From Fragilariopsis cylindrus CCMP1102 (Eukaryota; Bacillariophyta; Bacillariophyceae; Bacillariales; Bacillariaceae), in the NCBI GenBank assembly GCA_900095095.1, contig FMBT01000375.1, positions 124,001 through 188,000 on the forward strand: DNA of 64,000 bases. Reading direction: 5' to 3'. Positions 33,601 to 42,203 of this stretch are shown here, piece by piece. A program made the position numbers and the translations under genes. The notes beneath the pieces were generated by a model. It saw only the letters and a program-made list of their open reading frames with translations, did no database searches and was not told where the DNA came from. Every line of letters starts with the position of its first letter. The first letter of the stretch is position 1.

Positions 33601-35246
33601 AGGATTGTTTCTCGATTACTCTTTCTAACACAATAGGTTTGTAGGAGTCCGATGTGTTTGGAGTGAGTTATCAGAAACTTGAGGCCATTCACATGCATGA
33701 CATCCATTGATAAGTGTATCTTGGTATATTCTTTCATGATGTATGATGGTACATCTAACAGATCATCTTCTGGCATCTTACTCTTTCTTTTCACAGTCTT
33801 TCCTTTCAGTGAGGGAATATCTGGTCCAAAGATCTTCTTGGCAATACGAATGTCTCTTCTTGTAAAAGGATTATTTCCAATTACGTTGTGTTCAACTGCG
33901 TTAGCAAGGTCGATGTCACTAGGGCATGCTAGGACTTCTTGTAGCTCTCTTACTTTGGCAGCTCTTCTGCAATCAATTGCAGAAAAGTGTGCACTCTCTC
34001 CTATAACTGTTTGGTGTGCCATCACCATATGGTTGTCGTCACCGGTGGTGACTTCAATACAGTACATCCCATTGGACGTTTTAGCAAATCGAACGTATGT
34101 ACCATCTTCATTGAACACATAGATAGCATTGTCAATTGCACTGTCCATGACTACTCGCTTGGTTTCAGCAACCATAGCCAGAGATAGGATATTAACCACT
34201 CCCGTAGGGTAGTAGTAGTATCCGTCTGACGGGAGTGGCAGTGTGTTGAGATCATTGCAAAGTCTTCCAATATCACCCACCCGGAAGTTGGAATCAGTGG
34301 TGCGTACACCAATTGATTTCGCGGCATCCGAGTGTATGTCTTCTAAAAGGAAGGCATCCTTGAACAGGTGAATACTAGATCCACTATCAAGAGCAATGGT
34401 GGCCCGTGGGCCGACATTCTCGTCCTCACTCCTTGCTTCCGGTGTTTGAATTGTAGCAGACAATTCCAATGCCGGAGGCAAATCAGAAACAAAAATTGGA
34501 TCAGTAGTAACAGCTATAACTTGATGGTTGAGTACGTAAGCACTATTCCAGACCATACCACCTGTCCAGTAGGGAGAGATGGCATCATACCAGGTGACAT
34601 CTTGATAGGATGGATCATCTATAGGATAGAATGATTGAGGAATAGTCGGAGATGTCGATGAAATCCGGGTTTTAACCCGGGTTCGGTTCCGGGTTCGAAC
34701 ATTGGATCGAACCTGGGTTTGGTTATTTCTATAATCAGCCCGTGTGATTATAGAATTCTTGGTTGCAAGTCGTCTTCTAGCATGGAAGATAGCAGAGTGC
34801 CTCCCGGAGGAACTCTTGTTGTTGCTTGAGTTATGTCTTCTGCTGATGCCCGAAGGGCGTATACCAATTGAAGGGCTAGTGTTAATATTAGCACTGGACA
34901 CCAATTGCTCAATCCGTTGAAGACAATTGAAAATTGGATCAATGTAATTGAAATTATGGAAGATAAGAGACTCAGTTTTGACTACCATGGTCCCGAATGA
35001 TACGATAACTTTAGCGATCATTCGGAGGAGTACATTGACTTGTTCAACTAATGGAGTGAATATGTTATTCAAACACATTCTTAAAATGACAAGGGGTGGG
35101 CAACCTTCAGTATACAGGAACCATGCTAAGCAGATTCCACCAAAGATGGGTTTGATCCATCCAGTGTCGTACGGTTCATATGGCATTTGATCTTCCGGTT
35201 TTAAGATCGGCCGTGACGAAAATCCTGGGTGTAACCCTGGTTCACT
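30645..35246 (-). CDS. pol: copia element 1 Pol polyprotein (PR-IN-RT-RH)
   Basis: The first ATG is at 35186 (1,513 codons), but the frame is open back to 35246 and overlaps the end of gag by 46 nt in the -1 frame, so a Gag-Pol fusion by frameshift is likely. From the ATG: an unusual hydrophobic N-terminus (~11-70); a basic linker; aspartic protease (ALDSGSSIHLF, ~266); integrase core with D495, D553 and E585 (SMDVMHVNG, EADGAF, VETVERQ); a long acidic linker; reverse transcriptase (CDIPGAFLQADW ~1056; FHVDDLK ~1160, the YVDD-box equivalent); RNase H (WSVDASFA, NTKSSTEAELVG, EQDNTSTIQL). All catalytic residues seen are intact. Element-encoded enzymes make and integrate the cDNA copy. Confidence 0.9.
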   Translation of the reverse strand, partial: SEPGLHPGFSSRPILKPEDQMPYEPYDTGWIKPIFGGICLAWFLYTEGCPPLVILRMCLNNIFTPLVEQVNVLLRMIAKVIVSFGTMVVKTESLIFHNFNYIDPIFNCLQRIEQLVSSANINTSPSIGIRPSGISRRHNSSNNKSSSGRHSAIFHARRRLATKNSIITRADYRNNQTQVRSNVRTRNRTRVKTRISSTSPTIPQSFYPIDDPSYQDVTWYDAISPYWTGGMVWNSAYVLNHQVIAVTTDPIFVSDLPPALELSATIQTPEARSEDENVGPRATIALDSGSSIHLFKDAFLLEDIHSDAAKSIGVRTTDSNFRVGDIGRLCNDLNTLPLPSDGYYYYPTGVVNILSLAMVAETKRVVMDSAIDNAIYVFNEDGTYVRFAKTSNGMYCIEVTTGDDNHMVMAHQTVIGESAHFSAIDCRRAAKVRELQEVLACPSDIDLANAVEHNVIGNNPFTRRDIRIAKKIFGPDIPSLKGKTVKRKSKMPEDDLLDVPSYIMKEYTKIHLSMDVMHVNGLKFLITHSKHIGLLQTYCVRKSNRETILACILKMIQSYGSRGIFTVVSIEADGAFKSIKHELQGKPYNITLSTCDADRHVETVERQIRFLKERIRAVRMMMPYKRIPKRFTIEMVHKVTMLINSLPKNNGIHSIMSPREIVTGKKFRCPTIKVGQYIQGLTGGTNSTVQERSIDALYIGRADNGSGHTVFKLKTKQVVSVNRVVTIPTSQSNIQAVNDIGEQERQPEGIEFSDINGRITIHDLADNDDDSNASDDDFKIDEEYQDEIEKERKLEEKDTPDNDADPDSKEFGDVEPDSQNDYFQNPIQQHNRETLDNDEEEPIILENRTRSANNGIVNLATTTHPAKQECGSERRKKKTTEDDSVDNDLHDDDTSYTVDKAKVGVSEGKDDHNQPEELVDDNVGDTPKELDSDLGPYWALAHSSHAYVLNTITSYSNIEPTKSTPQYGFNRGLKEFGELGYEATVKELDDNLLGMGAVKMLMPTELNYSIRCEALSYLMFLKRKRCGKIKARGCADGRPQREYISKDESSSPTVSIYALMTSCLMDAIEGRKVATCDIPGAFLQADWPMDRDCYLKFEGAMVSMICDINPEYKKNIVYGKNGKKYVYAKLTKAVYGTLLGAILFYKKLSAQLVEWGYEPNCYDHCTFNKMIDGNQITIQFHVDDLKISHVKQSVIDSVLTDLNNKFGTAKKPLAATTGDIHDYLGITIDYSEKGKVKFTMYDYLEDILNDMPADMNGTSPTPASDNLFDADDTSPLLSEKEAEFFHRTTARLLFAAKRARPDLQVSVAYLCTRVKAPTQSDYRKLARTIRYLRLTISIPLVLGWDGTGQLKWSVDASFAVHKDMRSHTGAVLTMGQGALLSMSLKQRINTKSSTEAELVGVDDAMNFVEWVQLFVEEQIKSINTDSVLNKIGCDVVIEQDNTSTIQLERNGKHSSTKRTRHINIRYFYVTSKIKDGSIRVIYHPTKQMVSDYLTKPLQGSLFRTHRNSIMGHDEDSIACCHKEYNDAKASNKT

Positions 35247-37489
35247 TCAATACCAAGAATATGCTTAAATCCATTGATTGTCATCTTGTGGAATGAAGGC
35301 TTATGGTACTGTTGAAACACATCGTTGATTGTGTTATTTCTAATCACATTTTCAAGCTGTTCGCGAGAATTGATATGACACTCGGTCATCTTACGAGTAA
35401 CCTTGTTGATCCAACGAGTTGGCTTGCGCCTTTGCTGGAATGATGCTACTGCAACAATAGTATGATGCAGTAGAACGTGCGCCGCTGGGTAGTTGATTGG
35501 TTCATCATCTCTGCCGATCTCACCACACATAACATCATATCTTGTACTGTTGTATCGAAGATGTTCCTGGTGTCTGTATGTTTCCTCTTTCAGGAAACGC
35601 ACTGTGCTGGTGTGAAGTGGTACTTGACCTACTGTGTTCATCATATGCCGGATGCTTGATGAGGCATCATTGGTACTACATTCTTCAAAGATATCAAGCA
35701 GATCTTCTACGTCCTTGATTCCTGCAATCTGTAGCTTCAAACGAAGTATATCTGAGTAGTCCACAATAGCTTCTGGTGTTGTACCTCCATATTCATGACT
35801 AATGAGGCCCGGATTATCTACTTCATAGTGTCGAATACGGACATGATCGCCTGAATTGTTCACTCTTTGAGCTGTTAGATATACCACTAATTCAAAATCT
35901 TGTTTGTGGTTGATCACATAAGTAGGGCGTTCATGTAATATCCTATCCCGCCGTTGATTGGATTCTTCAGATGAAGAGTCTTCAGCATTGGCTGCTTGAT
36001 CAACCACATGTGCTAAACACGTTGCAGCTGATTTAATAGGTTCGATAGGATCCCCCATATGCGTATAGCATACAAGGTCTGGTTCGTTATCTTCATAGAC
36101 GTCATCCGCGTCTTGTAGACCTGCAAAGCTAGCTCCAAAGAAATCATCTTCTGCATATTCAGCAGTAGCTTCAGCGATAACTGTTGCCATCACTGAAGCA
36201 TGATAATTGACTTGGTGCTCATTGTTTGGTTCGATAGCATCAATGATATCATTGTTACCACCATCGTCGTGCTCAAATTCATCTTGCACTTCAATATCAT
36301 CCATATCCTCGTCGTCGGTCTCCTCTGTTTCATGATATGAAACAACGGCATCTTCGGTCGTTGTGGTGGATGTTGTACTATTCTTTTGCGTACTGGCAAA
36401 AGTGGATAGCAATGAAACAGCATCACTCCTAGTATTAGGATAACATGTGGTGTTGTTTACAGAGAACGTCTTGATAAGATATTCTTTCAACTGCTCATTC
36501 AGAGAGTTCTTGATGATTAGTCTTGCAACTATTCTTTCTTTCACCACCTCATCAATGGGTAGTTGAGCTTCTGGAGTTAGTACCATGTATTCTGCAAAAG
36601 TCATAGGAGTGGCAACGTTCTTTAGAACCATGTCATAAGTTGATTGGCCAAATGCGAATTTGCCACATGTAAATATAGCAGATTCGTATCGACTCAATAC
36701 ATTCTCCCCGAATGTGGTATTGTTTGTTTTCTTATTCTGCCTGAAACTAAGTGCTTGATGTAGGGTGACAAGGTTTTGGTACTCTTCATCAACTTTAACA
36801 CTTCCTTTGTTTTGGGTGCATACGGATCGTAATATTAATAAGAAACCAACCAGGTCCTTCTTGGTTTCAACAAGAGCCATTCTGGGATCTCTACGACAGT
36901 ACGTAAGGATTTCATTTTCCACATTTCCAATAGCAGTACGATAGAAGCCTTCTTCATGTCGTTGATATTGGTTCCAATTCGATGATTGGTATTTTAAATC
37001 CATGTGATATTCGGATTCCATTTGATCTTTTAGAACTGGATCATGGCATATAAGTACGTTCGCACCTGTAGCTACTCCATTTTCGATAACAGCAGTAAGT
37101 GTGGAATGGGCAGTTGGGCTTGGTTTGTCTTTGATAAAATCAGATCGAACTTTCGCCTTGAGGTTAAGGATGACTGTATCTAATCCGAACGCCTTGTCGT
37201 CAGCGGCTGACCCAGCCATGATGTTCGTGTATACTCGATACTGTTCAGATAGATTGCCATTGCCTTGAGCAATGACAATGTCCTTCATTGGATTTGATCC
37301 TGCTGCACTGCCCTTGAAAGTTGATCTAGCAGCCTGTGACTGTGTCTTATTCTTGGGAGCGTTCTGTACATTCTTTTGGTTCTTATGTTGTTGTCTCTTC
37401 CGTGCACCTGTTTGGTTCGAGGCAGTGGTCTCGTTCTTAGCAGCTGCATTACCGTCACCATTTGATGAGTCGGTGTTGTTGTTAGTCAT
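35201..37489 (-). CDS. gag: copia element 1 Gag
   Basis: 762 codons from the ATG at 37489, 85 bp inside the 5' LTR. Basic Gln/Lys/Asn-rich N-terminus, a helical capsid-like region (~80-370), then an acidic half with DEDMDDIEVQDEFEHDD and EDSSSEESNQRR. No CCHC zinc knuckle is visible. The last codons (TQDFRHGRS) overlap the pol frame, which is shifted by -1. Frame intact. Confidence 0.85.
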   Translation of the reverse strand: MTNNNTDSSNGDGNAAAKNETTASNQTGARKRQQHKNQKNVQNAPKNKTQSQAARSTFKGSAAGSNPMKDIVIAQGNGNLSEQYRVYTNIMAGSAADDKAFGLDTVILNLKAKVRSDFIKDKPSPTAHSTLTAVIENGVATGANVLICHDPVLKDQMESEYHMDLKYQSSNWNQYQRHEEGFYRTAIGNVENEILTYCRRDPRMALVETKKDLVGFLLILRSVCTQNKGSVKVDEEYQNLVTLHQALSFRQNKKTNNTTFGENVLSRYESAIFTCGKFAFGQSTYDMVLKNVATPMTFAEYMVLTPEAQLPIDEVVKERIVARLIIKNSLNEQLKEYLIKTFSVNNTTCYPNTRSDAVSLLSTFASTQKNSTTSTTTTEDAVVSYHETEETDDEDMDDIEVQDEFEHDDGGNNDIIDAIEPNNEHQVNYHASVMATVIAEATAEYAEDDFFGASFAGLQDADDVYEDNEPDLVCYTHMGDPIEPIKSAATCLAHVVDQAANAEDSSSEESNQRRDRILHERPTYVINHKQDFELVVYLTAQRVNNSGDHVRIRHYEVDNPGLISHEYGGTTPEAIVDYSDILRLKLQIAGIKDVEDLLDIFEECSTNDASSSIRHMMNTVGQVPLHTSTVRFLKEETYRHQEHLRYNSTRYDVMCGEIGRDDEPINYPAAHVLLHHTIVAVASFQQRRKPTRWINKVTRKMTECHINSREQLENVIRNNTINDVFQQYHKPSFHKMTINGFKHILGIEVNQGYTQDFRHGRS
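35218..35225 (-). promoter_or_regulatory. candidate -1 frameshift site GGATTTTC, element 1
   Basis: On the minus strand the Gag frame reads GAT-TTT-C and the Pol frame GGA-TTT-TC; a tRNA on TTT can slip one base left onto TTT. The same eight bases lie at the same place in element 2. It is not a classical X-XXY-YYZ heptamer, so this is a candidate only. Confidence 0.45.
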
Positions 37490-37574
37490 TGTATAAGAGT
37501 GTAGTATTCGCTTATACGATGGATGATATTGATTTGATTGTTCGAATCAGTATCTTCGATTATTTATTATAGAA

Positions 37575-37946
37575 TGTTGAAATACAATAATCACACCTCT
37601 GCTATCTGAGGTCACTGCGATGTGCTATGATTATGTAATGCTTAAAGTGTCTATGTATCAAGTAGATCTGTGTTTATTAACTAGTCTATTATTATTTCCT
37701 ATTGCATAAATTCTATAATAAATAATGAATTGAATATTGACATGACAACCGAGGTGCATCATGGAGGTGCTTACATTATGTAAGAACGACATGCCGCTTC
37801 TCATCAATTGTCAGCCACACGTTAATATACCTGATATCTTCATACTATTGTGGGGAAACGAAATGCGCAGATGACACGATGTTCGCGACTCTGTGATTCG
37901 TGGAAAACCCCACACACGGGACCCATAATTAATTGAATCCACAACA
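37575..37946 (-). repeat. 5' LTR of copia element 1
   Basis: 372-bp partner of the 3' LTR; it should contain the minus-strand promoter of the element. Followed on the plus strand by the CAAAG target duplicate. Confidence 0.95.
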
Positions 37947-38631
37947 CAAAGTCAACACAAGCAAGAATCTTCCATTTTTAATTCAACTCCAGTGGGGTGC
38001 AAACAACTCAACTACAAGTGGAGTTACATTGCTTTGTATCAGCACCAAAATATTCTAAGTATTTAAAATAAATATCATCCGCGCGCCACACATTCATGGC
38101 AATACTTCTTAGCAATAACCCCAAATATTCAAACTGTTTAGGGAAATAATTGAGTAGTAGGTAGGTGCTTATAGCGCTGTAGGTACAGCCCATACAAAGC
38201 AAACAGGACTTCTTTCAACTTGATAAGAAGGCACGTGCTTCTGGAAGCGCTAATGCTCTGTCTCAATAGGAGGGCCTAACTCCAATTTTAGAGGGAGATA
38301 TGCCCCCTTAAAAAAGACAGCAAAAAGTGGTGCCGTTATTGGCACCATAGCTAACCGGAAGGCTATTAATACTGATAAAAGAATTCCAATTAATTATCCA
38401 CCATAATTTCATTATGCATGCAAATTTAACTGCTAATAGTATGATACAGTCAGTAGTACTTGACAAAGAGAATACAAGATGTTTGATGGGTGATATTGTC
38501 TGTCTCCTCTCTTGATTACGGGTCAAGGCGCATTCCGGGCCGGCTCAACGTGGTTTTTTGTGGGACACTCGCGACTAAAACTTTTGCTTCCGCGTGGAGG
38601 TATTTATTTTCCTCATGACGCGACAAAAATT

Positions 38632-38761
38632 TTTGTTTGCTTTCTTGAGAATTTTGTTTCGTGTCCTTCTTCACAACTACATCGACGAACACAGGTACTT
38701 TGTTACTTCGACGTTGTTGTCAAGAAGGACACGAAACAAAATTCTCAAGAAAGCAAACAAA
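38632..38761. repeat. long inverted repeat (fold-back)
   Basis: Arm 38632-38680 (TTTGTTTGCTTTCTTGAGAA..) is matched in reverse by 38713-38761 with only a few mismatches in about 49 bp, and weaker pairing continues into the loop (ATCGACGA with TTCGACGT). The resulting stem-loop is about 130 bp. No coding role; it fits a fold-back element or MITE. Confidence 0.85.
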
Positions 38762-38802
38762 CAATCAATCAACCAACCAACCAACGTAACACATACAAGT
38801 TA

Positions 38803-39134
38803 GGGGTAGCATAAGAGACAATCCATTTCGAATTGGTTCTAAGTACAGTAGATATCACATACCACAAATCGACCAACGGATCGGAGTGTACGCTGTCAAG
38901 GTGCCGAAGCGAAACGCGTTTTTTCTTCTCTTAATCTAAAACAAGAGAGGTGCATAAGACAAGAGCCAATTGACTAAGACAAGAGTGGGGGTAGCATAAG
39001 AGACCATCCATTTCGAATCGGTTCTAATTACAGTATATATCACATACAAGACAACAGACGCATTGGAGTGACGCATCGGATCGGAGTGTACGCTGAGGAG
39101 GTGCCGAAGCGAAACGCGTTTTTCTTCTCTTAAT
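38803..39134. repeat. two copies of a ~135-bp direct repeat
   Basis: Copy 1 (38803-38935) and copy 2 (38988-39134) share GGGGTAGCATAAGAGA, CCATTTCGAATTGGTTCTAA, CGGATCGGAGTGTACGCTG and GGTGCCGAAGCGAAACGCG, ending TTTTTCTTCTCTTAAT. They lie directly upstream of the multicopy-family gene and could be its promoter repeats. Confidence 0.85.
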
Positions 39135-40806
39135 ACCCATCCACACACACACTGAGTGGAGTTAAAAGAAAAACAAAAGGACGCAGGAAAGCAGCCAAGG
39201 TGGTGGCTACTGCTGCAGTTGGGGCAGTTTCTCTTCAACAGAGTGATAGTAACAAAAAAAGAGGACGACCAGCTAGAGATAACAGAAAGTCTCCACCAGC
39301 AACTGCTTCACCATCACCACGTGCTTCACCACCATCATTATTATCACCGGGCTGTGCAGTGTCTGTATCATCTTCTTTGACATCAGCTGCTGCGGCTGAA
39401 CCAGCAACAGCAGCGACTACAGCAGATCTACCTGTAGCACCCCCAGTGCTGTACAATTCTAGAACAAGACCAGCATCACTAATTGAATTTGATATAGATG
39501 CTTTCAAGGTTGATGATCGATCCGATTCTGCTGCAAGGAAGGGTAAGAGTAGAGCTGTAAATGATTTAGTAGAAACTATTTTAGGAGAGCATTGTTCTAA
39601 ACACTATTCACAACAACAACTAGTACTAGCATTGCATGTGGCGTCCAAGGATCCGAGTGTTAGACCTTACTTCAAAAGTGCGGGACTAGCAGACGTTGAA
39701 GATCTAGCAGCCATGCGTTTTCATCATGAACAAATCAATCGGATTTTGAAAACAACAAATGATTCTAAAAAGAAGGGTAGTGCAACTGATGATGTACGGT
39801 CTTACGAACAGTCCATATATTCAGCAATGGCAGAATCCCCAATATCTTCTAATCGCACAACAACAGTGCCTTCTATTGCTTGCCGTACCAGATTGTTTCC
39901 AGATATTCCAAAGAATACATTGACCAGATGTATGAGCAGGGCCAAAGCACACCGGAAGAACATGCGAGACAATAACGGTACTGTTTTCGGGCGTGTACTA
40001 AAACGTCTGGGCCGTACCAAGGTGACAGCCAAGTTACACACTGAGTTTTTACGCTGGTTAGACAATCACAATATGGTAATACAGAGTCCGCTAGCGTCAG
40101 ACACACTACTAGTACCGGACGGTACTACTAGTGGGGTCAAAAAACGTGTGAACAAGATCTTACTTCAAATACCGGTCCGTGAGCTTCACAACGACTTATC
40201 AGATGCTGATCCGTTGATTGGTCTAGCCGGCGCACGTGATTGTAACGGCAACATATTGATATCCGATACAAAATTGAGGGAATTGTTACCGCCCCATTTA
40301 AGAATGATGAGTGATCGTTATAAAATAATGTGTGGATGCGAGCCGTGTATTCAAATGATCAACCTCCAACAGAGCTATAATCGATTTATATGTTATCGAG
40401 TCAAGGATTTTAAGGAACGACGCGATGGCTTCAACCCAAGGACGAGGAGATATATGGCAGCCGACGAAACCCTCAAGAAGTATCAGGACAAGGTGCAGCC
40501 ACGGGGCAAGGCTAGATTTAAGACCGCAAAACTAGCGATGGTTTGTTGCTTGTGTGCTCCGCCTGATGACGGGTTCCAATCTCTTCATAAATTGGACTGT
40601 GTTATATTGGACTGTGTTATGGTGAGTGCAACGCTTGTCCTGGGTTTGATAGGCCCCCTGAAGAATTGACTATGAACAATGATATTTCTTTTCATTGGTA
40701 CGATGTCTTGCCGTCCTGCAGCATACACAACATGTTGTCCAAGTATCCGCCGGTAGTTAATGGGGCACGACACGAGCAGTTGTCAAAAATGTTGGGAAAG
40801 AACTAG
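39135..40806 (+). CDS. multicopy diatom AT-hook/Cys-rich protein, broken
   Basis: Open from after the stop at 39131-39133, with no in-frame ATG until far inside, so the true start is in an upstream exon or lost. N-terminus is basic (SGVKRKTKGRRKAAK) with an AT-hook-like NKKRGRPARDN, then Ala/Thr/Pro-rich linker. The body has RTRLFPDIPKNTLTRCMSRA, RELLPPHLRMMSDRYKIMCG and the Cys motif CGCEPC. The frame stops at 40669, but restoring one base near 40621 continues into CVYGEC..CP, ISFHWYD and a C-terminus ending at the stop at 40806. I recall similar proteins in many copies in Thalassiosira genomes, without assigned function; a transposon origin is plausible but unproven. A perfect 15-bp duplication precedes the break. 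Confidence 0.5.
40591..40620 (+). repeat. perfect 15-bp tandem duplication
   Basis: ATTGGACTGTGTTAT occurs twice in a row inside the Cys-rich gene and duplicates five codons (LDCVI). The frame break follows within a few bases. Confidence 0.9.
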
Positions 40807-41130
40807 TATTTTGCTAGTACAAACATAATTGATCGCTGTAAATTAAACGAGCAACACTTACTCGCGTCTTGTACCGATTGATTGCGTCTCATACTGATCA
40901 ATCGAGAAATGACGCTCGATTTTGTAGCAGTTGTCAACATCGTCGCGAAACAACTAGTACTTTGCTAGTAGAGATATAATTGATTGCTGTAATTTAATGT
41001 AGCATCACTTACTTTGACTTAATCGTGTAAATACCGTACTGAACGCAAGAAATGACGCTCGATTTTGTAGCAGTTGTCAACAATGTCGCGAAACAACTAG
41101 TACTTTGCTAGTAGAAATATAACTGATTGC
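40773..41130. repeat. three diverged tandem units of ~143-151 bp
   Basis: Units start near 40773, 40924 and 41067. Shared blocks: AGCAGTTGTCAA, CGCGAAACAACTAGTACTTTG, GCTAGTAG, ATAATTGATTGCTGT and CATCACTTAC. Units 2 and 3 also share AAATGACGCTCGATTTTGTA just before. The first unit covers the last codons of the Cys-rich gene, so the array may come from that gene's 3' end. Confidence 0.8.
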
Positions 41131-41382
41131 TGTCAACTAATCAAGCATCACTTACCGCGTGGGGAATTTTTTTGATCAATCCCGTGATGCGCTGTTTTCA
41201 GCTTTCAACTTCGTACGCCAAGTACCCCATATGGGGCAAATTCTACAGAGAGAAGTACGGGAGCTTTGCTGACACCACCTACCCTTGGGCATGCGCCTTG
41301 ATTCAGAGCATGCCTATGATTAGTCAGTTGTAGGAAAGAAGATCTTCTGTAGACGCTAAAAATTGCCCCAATTGATAGTACT

Positions 41383-42198
41383 TGTTAAGTTTCACAAACA
41401 ATCGATGATTGTTGAAACGGGTTCAGTATCAAATAGGATTTGATATTCAGACAATCTTACTCTTCGGTCTTGTAAGATTCTGTTATGACGGTAAGAAAAG
41501 ATACTCTCGATTCTTATAGACTGGTTGCGATGTTCTACCAGGATACTCTCCCTTTTAGAATGCTGAAAGTCCTTCCGAACAATGTTCACTCTGTAAATGT
41601 AGATATTTCTATTATCTTTCCAGACAACGATATGTTCAAACGCAAAAGTTGTTATTAACACACTTGTTTAATTAGTCTATGGTTATTACAATTTCTCAAC
41701 AATAAAAGACAGCAATTGTTCATTTCTCGTAATCGAGGTAATTCTGCTCTTTTCTTCGTATTTTAGTATTGCGGTTTCCAGTAACCCTGTATACAACTTT
41801 CTGTTCCTAACTCACTTCGCCTTAATGCATATATATCGCATTAGCGGTTCAAAGGTGGACATCGGCATCTGCTCGACTTCCATATGTATAACACTCTTCA
41901 TAATCGTGTTCTATGTATTCGGACACTCTTCCTAATCGTGTTCCGGTTTGTATAAATATACCTAAGCACTTCTCTTATTTGCGCTCGGTTCCAATTGCTT
42001 CGGCAACGGCTTCGACAAGGTCACTTCAACTCCAAACAGTGCGAGTTTGGCTTTTAGCTAACTTTCGGTTCTCTTTTATCTCAATAATGCATACACGTGC
42101 ATTCTCACTCACTAATCTCATCGCGCTCGTACTTCTACTCCGCGGGGCTTATGTACGACATATGACTCCTACGCTTGAGTACTATGTATAATTGAACA
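41383..42198. mobile_element. solo LTR, copy A
   Basis: 816 bp, starts TGTTAAGTTTCAC, ends ATTGAACA, and is flanked by a perfect 5-bp target-site duplication GTACT (41378-41382 and 42199-42203). Its first ~330 bp and its end region match the solo LTR at 54359-54881 (shared AACACACTTGTTTA, TTAGTCTATGGTTATTACAA, GGGCTTATGTACG). No internal coding region remains, so the element was lost by LTR-LTR recombination. Family copies differ a lot, so these are old. Confidence 0.85.
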
Positions 42199-42203
42199 GT
42201 ACT

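Larger units (their letters stand above)
30201..37946 (-). mobile_element. intact Ty1/copia LTR retrotransposon (element 1)
   Basis: 7,746 bp on the minus strand, bounded by 372-bp LTRs that start TG and end CA and read identically, with a perfect 5-bp target-site duplication CAAAG (30196-30200 and 37947-37951). Internal order is gag, then protease-integrase-reverse transcriptase-RNase H, the Ty1/copia order; integrase before reverse transcriptase rules out gypsy. Both ORFs are uninterrupted. The purine-rich tract next to the 3' LTR is AGAGTGTAGGAGTG on the minus strand (30573-30586). Identical LTRs mean a recent insertion and possible activity. No standard initiator-Met primer site follows the 5' LTR. 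The type resembles diatom CoDi copia elements (established group; subfamily not determined). Confidence 0.95.
37952..39134. other. repeat-rich spacer after copia element 1
   Basis: No gene supported up to the open frame beginning at 39134. Contains the long inverted repeat (38632-38761) and the two copies of a ~135-bp direct repeat (38803-39134). A few short ORFs here are formed by those repeats. Confidence 0.5.

Noticed and set aside
40773-41130. CRISPR-like array
   Set aside because: Only three diverged units of ~145 bp without spacer structure, in a eukaryotic genome.
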